The position numbers were made by a program, and so were the translations under genes. The notes under the pieces were generated by a model. The model was not told where the DNA came from, did no database searches, and saw nothing but the letters and a program-made list of their open reading frames with translations. A DNA stretch of 64,000 nt from Bacteroidales bacterium (GTDB lineage: Bacteria; Bacteroidota; Bacteroidia; Bacteroidales; P3): assembly GCA_017522105.1 (NCBI GenBank), contig JAFXAA010000013.1, forward strand, positions 62,001 to 126,000, in the 5' to 3' direction. The first letter of the stretch is position 1. Every line of letters begins with the position of its first letter. Positions 1-10,200 of the stretch are shown in pieces.

Positions 1-1746
1 ATAGGCGACACCGGCACTGTCGCCGTCACACTCATTGCCGGCATAGCCAACAACCAGTGCCTCGACACCCTGCGGCGGACGATAGCCATACGGCGGCCCT
101 ACCCCGCAGCAGCCATCAGCGGGCGCCGCGACCGCTGCCGCAACGATGCCCGAGACACACTGCACGTGCTCCACGCCACGAGCTACGGATGGCTCGACGG
201 CGCCTTTGGGCGCGCGGCCACCATAGACAGCAACGACGTGAGCCTCACCACATTCGCCAGCGCCGACACCACACTGGTGTGCTTCACCGTGGACTCCAAC
301 GGCTGCCGCGACACCCTGCGCCACACCCTGAGCGTGCACCCCACCTACAGCCGCAGCTATGCCGACAGCGTCTGCTCGTCGGACGGGAGCTATCCCTGGC
401 TCGACACCACCGTCGGCTTCACCCCCTCCGACACCGGCCTCCGCGCCCGTCTCCACCGCCTCACCGGGCACGGCTGCGACAGCACCATGACCCTGCGGCT
501 GCACCTCTGGCCCTCCTACTATCCGCACCACACCGACAGCATCTGCGACAACCACACGCTGGCCTTCTTCGACACCGTGCTCAACACCACAGGCCTCTAC
601 ACCCACCACGACACCACCACGAGAGGCTGCGACAGCGTAGCCTCCCTGGCCCTCACCGTCATGCCGAGGGGCTACAGCACTGACCTCCAGGAAGTCTGCG
701 ACTCGCTGCGATGGATTGACGGCACCCTCTACCTGCGCGACACCGCAGGGGTGACCACCACCCTCGCCACCTCCTTCGGCTGCGACAGCATAGTGACGCT
801 GCGGCTCACCGTAAACAGCTCATACTACAGCCTTTACCTCGACACCTTCTGTGCCGCCACGCCCTACACCTTCCGCGGCCGCACCTGCACCCGCGGAGGC
901 ACCTACGCCGACACCCTGCAGACCGCCCGCGGGTGCGACAGCGTGCTGGCCGTAGCCCTGACGCGCCTGGAGGTGCCGCGGCTGCGGGTGGACACCGTGT
1001 ACCACTGCGACACGCTGAGCTACAGTCTCGTGGCGCACTCGTCGACCCCCTACCTGCTGTGGAGCGCCGACCGCGGCGACAGCCTGCTCGACAGGCAGCG
1101 CCACAGCGCCACCCTCGACGTGGCGCCCGACTCGGCCACCACCTACACCCTCTTCACCGACTACGACGAACGCCCGCGCTGCCCTGCCACCACAGCCATA
1201 AGCCTGGAACCCCTCACGCGGCCCACGGCGCTGATGCGCGTCACACCCCAGCAGCTCGCCCCCGAGCACCGCACCTTCGAGGCGCGCGACATCGGCGAGC
1301 AACCCTACGAGGCAAGAGCCTGGTACATAGACGGTGAGGAACAGCCCACCACGTCGCACATCCTCTACGGCGAAGCCGCCGAAGAAGCCGACACCGTGGA
1401 GGTGTGGCTCGTCGTCTACGACGGCCACTGCACCGACACCGCCATAGCCCTTATCCCCGTGAGGCGCAGCACCTTCCTGCTCCCCAACGCCTTCACCCCC
1501 GACGCCGAGAGCAACAACCGCTTCACAGTGGAAGGACTCAACATCTCGGGCTACGAGATAACCATCTACAACCGGCGCGGCCTGACGGTGTACCACAGCA
1601 CCGACATCGGCCAAGGGTGGGACGGACGCGACCTGAACGGCAACCCCTGTCCGCCAGGCAACTACGTCTACCACCTGCGCTACTCCACCACCTTCCGCCC
1701 CACATCGTTCCAGAAGGAGATAGGCTCCGTCCTCCTCATCCGATAG
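1..1746 (+). CDS. T9SS-exported surface protein with GCDS repeats, C-terminal part only (gliding-motility C-terminal sorting domain)
   Basis: The reading frame is open from the first base, so the true start lies to the left; 581 residues are visible. The last ~90 residues (from about nt 1471) contain LPNAFTPDAESNNRF, then IYNRRG, GWDGRDLNG and PPGNYVYHLRY. This is the gliding-motility-associated C-terminal (CHU_C, type B) domain that routes proteins through the type IX secretion system. Upstream are four copies of a repeat ending GCDSxxxLxLxV, with the Gly codons at nt 472, 625, 778 and 931, an exact 153-nt (51-aa) period. Between the repeats and the sorting domain is an Ig/PKD-like stretch of about 170 residues. 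Likely role: extracellular, surface-attached or released structural or adhesive protein; no catalytic motif is visible. The same repeat type recurs in the protein running off the right edge and once near the end of the 4264-aa protein. Confidence 0.85.
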   Translation: MGDTGTVAVTLIAGIANNQCLDTLRRTIAIRRPYPAAAISGRRDRCRNDARDTLHVLHATSYGWLDGAFGRAATIDSNDVSLTTFASADTTLVCFTVDSNGCRDTLRHTLSVHPTYSRSYADSVCSSDGSYPWLDTTVGFTPSDTGLRARLHRLTGHGCDSTMTLRLHLWPSYYPHHTDSICDNHTLAFFDTVLNTTGLYTHHDTTTRGCDSVASLALTVMPRGYSTDLQEVCDSLRWIDGTLYLRDTAGVTTTLATSFGCDSIVTLRLTVNSSYYSLYLDTFCAATPYTFRGRTCTRGGTYADTLQTARGCDSVLAVALTRLEVPRLRVDTVYHCDTLSYSLVAHSSTPYLLWSADRGDSLLDRQRHSATLDVAPDSATTYTLFTDYDERPRCPATTAISLEPLTRPTALMRVTPQQLAPEHRTFEARDIGEQPYEARAWYIDGEEQPTTSHILYGEAAEEADTVEVWLVVYDGHCTDTAIALIPVRRSTFLLPNAFTPDAESNNRFTVEGLNISGYEITIYNRRGLTVYHSTDIGQGWDGRDLNGNPCPPGNYVYHLRYSTTFRPTSFQKEIGSVLLIR

Positions 1747-1756
1747 ACGGCCCCGC

Positions 1757-1860
1757 GACGGCTGTTCTACGGTTGTTTAACGGTTGTTCTACGACTGTTT
1801 AACGGTTAAAACCGTAGAACAACCGTTAAACAACCGTAGAACAACCGTAGAACAGCCGTA
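1757..1860. repeat. Large imperfect inverted repeat built of 11-12-bp units
   Basis: The segment between the upstream stop and position 1860 is an array of ACGGTTGTTCT / ACGGTTGTTTA-like units on the left side and their complements (AGAACAACCGT / TAAACAACCGT) on the right side, meeting around 1806-1811. RNA from it could fold into a stem of about 50 bp, so it may terminate transcription of the upstream gene. It ends in GCCGTAGG..GCCGTAGGGGG, which resembles the 12-bp unit of the dispersed element seen three times elsewhere in the window. Confidence 0.8.
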
Positions 1861-1877
1861 GGAAAGCCGTAGGGGGT

Positions 1878-1961
1878 GCAAGGGGGTGGCGAGACGGCCG
1901 GAAGGGGGTGGCAGGACGACCAGAAGGAGGTGGCAGGACGGCCTGAAGGGGGTGGCGAGGG
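1878..1961. repeat. 22-bp direct tandem repeat, about 3.8 copies
   Basis: Units begin at 1878, 1900, 1922 and 1944; each reads approximately GAAGGGGGTGGCAGGACGGCC with one to three substitutions. The array lies directly after the inverted repeat and about 45 bp before the promoter box of the first giant gene. Nothing suggests that it is translated. Confidence 0.8.
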
Positions 1962-2003
1962 AAAAAAATATCAACAAAAATTTCAACCATTACAAATTTT
2001 TTG

Positions 2004-2011
2004 TATATTTG
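2004..2011 (+). promoter_or_regulatory. Bacteroidota -7 box (TATATTTG) for the first giant gene
   Basis: TATATTTG matches the Bacteroidota -7 consensus TAnnTTTG. No convincing -33 TTG lies 19-21 bp upstream. It would give an AT-rich leader of about 95 nt before the ATG at 2111. The rest of 1962-2110 contains only A/T-rich sequence. Confidence 0.5.
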
Positions 2012-2110
2012 CCTTTTAAACATATAGCGCACTTATTACATAAGTTATTATATAATAATTAATTGCGTCGCAATAATATAATAATTAAAAAAAGAGAAAA
2101 GGCTAACGCC

Positions 2111-5100
2111 ATGGGCATAATGCAAAAAAACAACAGACTGAAAGGACTGACGAGACTACTACTGCTCCTCGGGTTCAGCATTGCCTCCATGTCGGCCGGT
2201 GCACAGACATCTGTCACCAGCCTTTCACAGATTACCTCGGCCAACGGCAACTACCGTCTGGACGCCGACATCGACGCCTCGGGGTTCGAGGGTTTTTCTG
2301 ATTTCACCAACTTCAGAGGCACCCTCGACGGAGGCTACCACACTATCAGCGGCCTCACGCAGCCGCTATTCACCACCGTTGACGGTGGCACGGTGAAGAA
2401 TCTCGTTTTGGACAAGGTGCACATTGCCTCGGGAACCAATGTAGGTGCTGTGTGCGGAACCGCCACGGGCAATGCGCGCATCTACAACTGTGGTGTGCAG
2501 AGCAGCGACGGCAGTTCGTCATTGGCAGGCACCACCGTGGGCGGCCTGGTGGGTACCATTGCCGCAGGCAGCAGCGTGCGCGTGGTGAACTGCTACAACT
2601 ATGCCACCGTCAGTGGTACCAGCTATTCGGCCGGCATCGTGGGGCGCAACCAGGGCACCGTCAGCGGCACCACGACGGTCGATGCCAACGGCGTGCGCAT
2701 AGCCATGTGCATGATGTACGGCGACATGACCACCGGTACCAACCGCTCGCCCGTCTACGGCGGCAACCACACCAACAACGTGCAGAAGCTGACGGAGTAC
2801 AACTACTACCGCTCGCGCGCCAACCTCACCTACACGGCCTACAACGACCAGCTGGCCATCGACAAGGACGCGTTCCTGACGCGTTTCCCCTTCTACCGCC
2901 ACATCCTGAACACGCACCGCGAGATGGCGGCCTACTTCCTCTTCGGTGCCCAGCCCACGGCGGAGCAGGTGGCAGAGATAGGCCACTGGGTGCTCAAGCC
3001 CGAGGTGGCCCCCTACCCCATCATCGAGCCGTGGGAGACCGGTACGCATCGCACCACGCAGGACATCGCCGCCAACCTGCCGTCGATCACGGCGGACTAC
3101 GCCGGCAAGCTTATCGACAGCATGGGCAACAGCGGCTACCTGACGGTGAACTACAACATCAACGGCACCACAGGCAGCCTCAGCCTGCCCATCACCGACA
3201 TGGACACCGCGCGCTACGACTTCACATGGGGCAAGGTGGTGCTGCCCTTCGCCAACGAGCTGTGGACGCAGACCAACTACAGCACGGTGGTCACCGGCTG
3301 GAAGATTACCTCCGTCACCAAGGACGGCGCCGCCTACACCGCCTTCAACATCCCCGCCGATGAGCCCTACAACTTCGCCGACCGCGACAACCCGCAGAAG
3401 GACATCTACAACGCCACCGACAACCCCTACATCTTCGCCCAGGGCGGCAACTACATTGTGCCCTACGGCGTGACGGCCATCAGCATCGAGGCCAACTTCG
3501 CCACAGCCTACTACCTGAGCGACGCCCGGTCGGACTTCGGCTACAACGACACCTACGGCGGGCAGACCAACCTGGGCTGGGCGGTGCCCAACACTTATCA
3601 CGGCCACACGGTCTACACCAACCTCAGCACCCTGGTGAAGGACCACCTGAGCAACAGCACCAACCCCCACAGCCAGGCCATCGTGCTGGTGGGCAACTAC
3701 CACTACAACCAGAACACCATCGGCGGTGTGTGTTTCAACGCCGGCAAAGCCGTCACCATCATGAGCGTGGACGAGGACCGGAACCAGGAGCCCGACTACG
3801 GCTGGTACTCCTTCCACACCACCGACCGTTCGCCGGTACCTCCCTTACGCTTCGACTTTGTGCCCAACATCGGCATGGGTATGGCCGGGCGCATCACCGG
3901 GTCTACCCGCTATCCCACCATCGGCATCTGGCACGGCAGAGGATGGTTCGAATTGACCGAGACCTGCGTCAGCTTCATGAGCGAGTGCGAAATCAACGAC
4001 GGCGCCTTTACCAACAACGACAACGGCCAAGGCAACAACCGCTGGATAGCCAACAGCGGCTACTTCATCCAGATTGTCCGTGCCCGAAGCGGCAACGCCA
4101 ACAAATTGAGCTACGAGCAGATTGGCGGCAACGCCTACGTGGAGGAACTCTACCCCGGCTCGCATACCGACAATCAGCTCGTCACCACCATTAGGCCCAT
4201 CCTCGTCACCGGAGGCGAGATTGAGGAGTGCTACATGACCGGCTACCGCGCCGGGAGCACGGCCACCGGCGACAACATCAGGTTCTGGGGCGCCGGCGGC
4301 AAGATGCACAAGTGGCTCGGTGCCTACATGGAGAACCCCAGCACGGCGGGCGTCAACGTCACCGCCAAGGTGGACCACGCGGTCATAGGCCGCTTCTTCG
4401 GCGGCGGCACCTCGCCCAGCGCCCGCATCACCGGCAACATCGACATCACAATGAACAACAGCCTGGTGGACTTCTACTGCGGCGGTCCCGAATTCGGCGA
4501 TATGGCCGCGAGCAAGACCGTCACCACCCACGCCACCAACAGCACCTTCGGCGAATACTACGGCGCCGGCTTCGGCGGCACCTCCATCACCTACATCCGC
4601 CATGGCAACAACACAGGCGTCAACTTCGGCAACAGCATTGACTTCCCCATCGCCTTCACAGAGACCTACAAACGACTGACGAACAACGCCACCTACGGCA
4701 TCGGCAGCTGCTACAAGTTCGAGTTCATCCTCTACTCCGGCGGCGGCGGCACGGGTGTGGCGCGTTCCTACACCGGCTATGCCAAATTCGACCTGGCCAC
4801 CACGGGCAACGTCACCAACGTGCTGAACGGCTGCACTGTGCTGGGCAACTACTATGGCGCCGGCTGCCAGGGCAAGGTGAACGGCACCGTGAGCTCCACG
4901 CTGACAGGCTGCACCTTCATGGGCAGCGTCTTCGGCGGCGGCTACAAGGCGGCCTCCAACGAGGTGCCGGTCTACCCCAGCACCGAGCCCACCAAATCCC
5001 GCTACACCAAAGAGACGGGCCTCTTCAGCGACTTCGGCACCGTGGAGCCCGAGACCTTCACGTGGCAGCAGCGCGGCACCACGGGCTCCGACGACGCCAA

Positions 5101-7180
5101 CAAGATACTCTACACCACCACCGACATGGCGACCCTGGGCACCGTCACCGGTGCCATCAGCCTCACCCTCGACGGCGGCACGGTGGCACAGAGCGTCTAC
5201 GGCACCGGCAACGAGAGTCCGGCCAACGGCGGCGTCACCACCCTCGTGAAGGGTGGCACCGAGGTGGGCGGCGATGTCTTCGGCGGCGGCAACCTGGCAC
5301 AGACCACAGGCAACGCCCTGCTGACCGTGGAGAACGGCAAGGCCACCAACCTCTTCGGCGGCGGCAACGCGGCAGGCATCGACGGCACGGCGACGGTCAA
5401 CATGGAGGGCGGCCAGGTGCGCACGGCCATCTACGGCGGATGCAACAGCAGCGGCGCGGTGAGCGGCGTGGTGAATGTCAACGTCATGGGCGGCACCCTG
5501 GGTACCGACGCCGACCACCCCATCAACATACACGGCGGAGGCTACGGCGAAGCCACCTCGACGGGCAACAACGTGACCGTCAACATCGGCCAGGAGAGCG
5601 CCAGCGCCGCCTACCCCACCATCTGGGGCGACGTCTACGGCGGCTCGGCCAAGGGCAATGTCAACGCCTCGACCGCCAACACCACCATGGTGAACATCAA
5701 CAACGCGGTGCTGCACGGCAGCGTCTACGGCGGCGGCCTGGGGGCCAAGACCGCCAGCGGCGACTACGATGCCGGCACCTACACCGTCAGCGACAGCATA
5801 CCCGCCCTGGTGCGCGGCAACGCGGTGGTCAACATAGGCACCTCGACGCAGGAAAGCAACAACATACAGATCAGCGGCAGCGTCTTCGGCGGCAACAACC
5901 TCTGCGGGTCGGCGCTGGGCTTCACCACGGTGCACATCTGGAAGACCGCCCACACGGTGGCCAACACAGCCCCCGTGCAGAGCGGCAGCCCCGAGGTGGG
6001 CACCACGGAGAACCTGCTCACCCTGGGCACCGACGCCGGGAACTTCGCCCTGCAGGCCGTCTATGGCGGCGGCAACCTGGCGCACTACAACCCGGCCAAC
6101 GCCCTCTACGGCGGCGAGTCCGGCAAGCGGGCTTTCGTGCACGTGCACGGATGCGACAACACCATACGCCACCTCTACGGCGGCGGCAACGCCGCCGACA
6201 CCCCGGCGGACAGCGTCATCATCGAGGGGGGCCGCTTCTTCAGGATCTTCGGCGGCGGCAACGGCGAGCGCGCCGACCTGCCCGGAGCCAACGTGACGGA
6301 GGGCAACGCCTACACGCTCGTCAACGGCGGCGTGTACAACGCCGTCTTCGGCGGCTCGAACACCAAGGGCACCATAGCCAAAGACATGAAGCTCAACATA
6401 GTGCCCGAGGGCGGCTGCGGCCTGGAGCTCATCGGCAACCTCTACGGCGGCGGCAACCTGGCGCCGAGCAAGGGAGGCAGCCTCACGGTGGAGTGCGGCG
6501 ACATCGTGCTGGGCAACGTCTACGGCGGTGCCAACGCGGCCTACGTGGACGGCGACGTGACGCTGACCATAAAAGGCGGCAGCAACATAGACTACGTCTT
6601 CGGCGGCAGCCGGAGCGTGGCGGCAGAGAACCATGTGGGCGGCTACGCCATCAACGGCAACGTGACCCTCATCCTCAAGGGAGGCACCATAGCCAACGCC
6701 TTCGGCGGCAGCGACACCAAGGGCAACATCAAAGGAGATGTCCGCGTGCTGGTGGACGATGCCGAGGACGCCGGATGCCCGTTGAAGGTGGACAACGTCT
6801 ACGGCGGCGGCAAGGACGCCGCCTACGTGCCAGAGGAAGCCACGGCAGCCACGCCGACAGTGGATGTGGTCAACGGCACGGTGAACAACGCCGTCTTCGG
6901 CGGCGGGCTTGGAGCCGGAGCCACGGTGACAGCCAACCCCACGGTGAACATAGGCGGCACGGGTGCCAACCGCGCCGTGGTGGGCGGCAGACTCATTGAC
7001 GACAGCGCCGACGGCAAAGGCGACGTCTTCGGCGGCGGCTCGGAGGCCGACGTACTCAAGGACGGCGACAACACGGGCAACACCAGCGTGACCCTCAGCG
7101 GCAACGCCGAGGTGATGGGCAACGTGTACGGCGGCGGCAACAAGGCCGCCGTGGAGGGCGACACAGAAGTGAACATGTAA
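2111..7180 (+). CDS. Giant secreted GGG-rung repeat protein 1 (1689 aa)
   Basis: The start is placed at ATG 2111 (ATG 2120 is equally possible); the more upstream TTG is unlikely. The N-terminus is a classical signal peptide: a basic stretch, then LLLLLGFSIASMSAGAQ with cleavage before or after the Gln. Residues ~30-200 resemble the GLUG-like beta-repeat region of Bacteroidales adhesins (GTLDGGYHTISGL, GGLVGTIAAGS, AGIVGRNQG). A long mixed segment follows. From about residue 1010 (nt ~5140) to the end are some twenty short rungs ending in V[YF]GGG[NLK]xA or FGGSNTKG, alternating with GGT-containing strands; this looks like a beta-helix or solenoid. The last rung is followed immediately by the stop, and no T9SS sorting domain or anchor is visible. 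Codon use is strongly uniform (GGC, AAC, ACC). Inferred role: large extracellular or cell-surface protein of unknown function. A 109-bp gap without an obvious terminator leads to the next giant gene. Confidence 0.85.
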   Translation: MGIMQKNNRLKGLTRLLLLLGFSIASMSAGAQTSVTSLSQITSANGNYRLDADIDASGFEGFSDFTNFRGTLDGGYHTISGLTQPLFTTVDGGTVKNLVLDKVHIASGTNVGAVCGTATGNARIYNCGVQSSDGSSSLAGTTVGGLVGTIAAGSSVRVVNCYNYATVSGTSYSAGIVGRNQGTVSGTTTVDANGVRIAMCMMYGDMTTGTNRSPVYGGNHTNNVQKLTEYNYYRSRANLTYTAYNDQLAIDKDAFLTRFPFYRHILNTHREMAAYFLFGAQPTAEQVAEIGHWVLKPEVAPYPIIEPWETGTHRTTQDIAANLPSITADYAGKLIDSMGNSGYLTVNYNINGTTGSLSLPITDMDTARYDFTWGKVVLPFANELWTQTNYSTVVTGWKITSVTKDGAAYTAFNIPADEPYNFADRDNPQKDIYNATDNPYIFAQGGNYIVPYGVTAISIEANFATAYYLSDARSDFGYNDTYGGQTNLGWAVPNTYHGHTVYTNLSTLVKDHLSNSTNPHSQAIVLVGNYHYNQNTIGGVCFNAGKAVTIMSVDEDRNQEPDYGWYSFHTTDRSPVPPLRFDFVPNIGMGMAGRITGSTRYPTIGIWHGRGWFELTETCVSFMSECEINDGAFTNNDNGQGNNRWIANSGYFIQIVRARSGNANKLSYEQIGGNAYVEELYPGSHTDNQLVTTIRPILVTGGEIEECYMTGYRAGSTATGDNIRFWGAGGKMHKWLGAYMENPSTAGVNVTAKVDHAVIGRFFGGGTSPSARITGNIDITMNNSLVDFYCGGPEFGDMAASKTVTTHATNSTFGEYYGAGFGGTSITYIRHGNNTGVNFGNSIDFPIAFTETYKRLTNNATYGIGSCYKFEFILYSGGGGTGVARSYTGYAKFDLATTGNVTNVLNGCTVLGNYYGAGCQGKVNGTVSSTLTGCTFMGSVFGGGYKAASNEVPVYPSTEPTKSRYTKETGLFSDFGTVEPETFTWQQRGTTGSDDANKILYTTTDMATLGTVTGAISLTLDGGTVAQSVYGTGNESPANGGVTTLVKGGTEVGGDVFGGGNLAQTTGNALLTVENGKATNLFGGGNAAGIDGTATVNMEGGQVRTAIYGGCNSSGAVSGVVNVNVMGGTLGTDADHPINIHGGGYGEATSTGNNVTVNIGQESASAAYPTIWGDVYGGSAKGNVNASTANTTMVNINNAVLHGSVYGGGLGAKTASGDYDAGTYTVSDSIPALVRGNAVVNIGTSTQESNNIQISGSVFGGNNLCGSALGFTTVHIWKTAHTVANTAPVQSGSPEVGTTENLLTLGTDAGNFALQAVYGGGNLAHYNPANALYGGESGKRAFVHVHGCDNTIRHLYGGGNAADTPADSVIIEGGRFFRIFGGGNGERADLPGANVTEGNAYTLVNGGVYNAVFGGSNTKGTIAKDMKLNIVPEGGCGLELIGNLYGGGNLAPSKGGSLTVECGDIVLGNVYGGANAAYVDGDVTLTIKGGSNIDYVFGGSRSVAAENHVGGYAINGNVTLILKGGTIANAFGGSDTKGNIKGDVRVLVDDAEDAGCPLKVDNVYGGGKDAAYVPEEATAATPTVDVVNGTVNNAVFGGGLGAGATVTANPTVNIGGTGANRAVVGGRLIDDSADGKGDVFGGGSEADVLKDGDNTGNTSVTLSGNAEVMGNVYGGGNKAAVEGDTEVNM

Positions 7181-7289
7181 TGAAACAGGCTACGATACGA
7201 CAATATAATGACCGGCAGAATAAGATTATAGACATGCTACAAGACAACAAAGACTGACTGCCCTGACTATATTAGAAACAAAATAATAA

Positions 7290-10200
7290 ATGCATATATA
7301 CACACTCATGTACAAGATGATAGAACAAAGCACCCCAAGAGGGAACAGACAGAAGAAAACAAGAAGAGGCCTGCTCCTCCTTGGCCTGATGCTGGCGGCT
7401 GTGCTGCCTGCGCAGGCTGCCGACTATGTGTTTGAATACGACGGCGGCTACCTGTACGTCACCAACACAGGCGCCGTAGGCTACACCGAAACCTTCAGCC
7501 GCTCCTGCGTCTGGACCTGCGTGTCGAACACCGGCACGCTGGCAGCCGCAACCCTCGGCACCACCTCCCGCTACCTCTACACCGAGGTCAACGGCACCCG
7601 CTATTGGCTTGTGGGCAGCACCACCAACGGCAATGCAGTCACCGTGACCACCACAGCCCCGGGAACAGCCTACTGGAGAAACAGCGGAGACTACCTCTAC
7701 TACTACAGCAGCAACAACTACTACCTCTACTACCGAGGCAATTCGTGGAGAACAAGCCGCTCGACAGGTAATGGCAATACTGGCTACGCCAGCACAGGTT
7801 GGTCTGCCACCGACTACCGTTCCACCACCACCGCCGGCACCAGCGTGGCGCAACAGGTTACGGGCTATACGGTGACCACCCCGACCATCACGCCCAGCGC
7901 AACGCAGACCGTCGAATACAACGGCAGCGCCAGCTACACCGCTTCCGCCACCGGCACGCAGACCGTCGTCCCGGCACACACCACCTTCACCATCGGCGGC
8001 TACTACGGCACCACCTACCACTTCTACAACAGCCAGCTCTCTACCAACGCCAACGACTTTGCGGTTGACAACCCCGTCACGCCCACCTACACTTGGACCC
8101 TCTCCGGCGATGGCGCCAGCGGACTGGAGCTTATGTCCACCAGCGGTGCCAACACCATTGTGAGATACACCGGCAGCGCCAGCGGCACCACCGCCACCCT
8201 CATCGTCACAGCCACCGCCGGCACCTCGTCCCGTACGGCCTCCGTCACCATCAATGTCACCCCCGTGGAGCCCACGGCCATCAGCGCCACCAATGCCACG
8301 GTGTATGTGGGCAATAGCGGCGAGGTGGTCTACACCCTCACGCCCAACTATGCCTACAACCGCGTCGCGGCCGTCTCCGGCAACACCGGCATCTTCACCG
8401 TCACCTCGCCCGCCACGAGCGGCGCCGTGGACATCACCCCTGTGGCCCCTGGCACCGCCACGCTGACCCTCACGGCCCTCAACTCCAACGGCAGCAACGG
8501 CCCCAGCACCTCCGTGACCGTCACCGTGCGCGACATCTGCGCCGCGCCGGAGTTCTCCTTCGAGCAGAGCGGCAGCTCCGTACTGGCCACCATCACCACC
8601 ACCACCCCCGGCGCCACCATCCGCTACACCACCGACGGCACCGACCCCACGCCCACCACGGGCACCGTCTACTCCGCCCCCTTCACCGTTGCCAACGGCC
8701 AGACCATCAAGGCCATCGTCGTGAAGGACGGCTACTGGGACCCCTCGTCCGTAGCCAGCAAGACGGTGAACCCCATCGACTATGTGGCGCAGGGCGTCAG
8801 CGGCGGCATCGTCACCCTCAACGACCTGGAGGACCACACCTGGACCTACTACAACGGCGTGAGCAGCGACCTCGACGGCGGCAACTACAACACCAACTAC
8901 CTCGGCAAGCTCTACAGCCCCAACCCCCGCAACGTGAAGATTACCTACAAGGCCAACGGCGGCGCCGTGTCCATCGACGAGAGCGAGACCGAGTTCGTCT
9001 ACTACAAGACCCTCGAGGAGAGTGCCACCAGCGGCGAGTATGCCTACCAGGTCATCAGCAACCCCTTCAGCAAACGCCCCAACGGCAAAGGCTTCGGCGG
9101 ATGGAAGATCAAAGAGGGTGCCGACTACATCAAAGGCTATAATGACGAGGCCACCCTGCCGCTCGACGCGGAGATTGTCTTCAACAACCTGCCCTACGCC
9201 AGCGTCAACTGCGTCTCGGCGGAGATAGAACTGGAGGCCACATGGGTGAACCTGAACGATATCACCTATGCCAACAACAACAACATCACCTATAATGTTA
9301 CGGGCGGTAACTACGAGACCAACATCCTGGTGCTGAACCGCAACGTTACCGGCACCATCACCACCACGTCGCCCGTAACCATCATGATGGTGGAGCCCGA
9401 CGGCAGCAACGACTACCGCGGCACCTACACCTTCACCGGCAACATCACACCCAACAACAACGGGGTTACCAAGATAGAGTTCACTCAGTGGAACAGCACC
9501 AACACGGTCAATGCCAATTACAACGACCTATGGATAGGCCGCGGAATGACAACAACCAGCCGCTGCGCCAACCTGATAACGGGTGTCAATGCCACTACGA
9601 GTGTGGCAAGCCCCCAGTACCGTATCAAAGTCGAAAGCGGTGTATACCAATATTTTGATTTCTACAAGGGCCACAGTACGTACAACGGAGGAACAGACAA
9701 CACAACCTTTACCGTCTCGGGAAGCAGCGCCAATGCAAGAATCACGATTGGCAACGACTATGACAGAGCCAGCGGCACCAATACCAATCTTGAGTTTATC
9801 TATGGTCCCATGTTGGGATATTCGGGTTCGTTCTCGAGTACCGGCAACCGCGACAATCTGCACACCCTGGATTTGGTTGTCAAGAGTGGCAGCATAGGCA
9901 CAACCTTCTTCATGGAGAATACCAATACTGCAACCTATCTTCAGGGAGGTGCCGGACGGTGTATGTATTTGAGCTCTGCAGGTAGCCAGACTAATGTCGG
10001 CACCAGAAACGTGACGATTGAAGGCGGCGATGTCTGCTCCATCGGCGGAGGTATCGACAGCTACAATAACAACGACAATGACGGAACAAACTACAACCGA
10101 TTGGGTCTGAACCTCCGCATCAAGGGCGGCACTATCCATGGCAATGTGTATGGCGGCGCCGCTAAATCCCCCTCGGGCGGCAATAAAGTGATGGTCATGA

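Noticed and set aside
3845..6634. Antisense ORF of 929 codons within giant gene 1
   Set aside because: Shadow frame; sequence is Ala/Val/His-rich and unrelated to any family.
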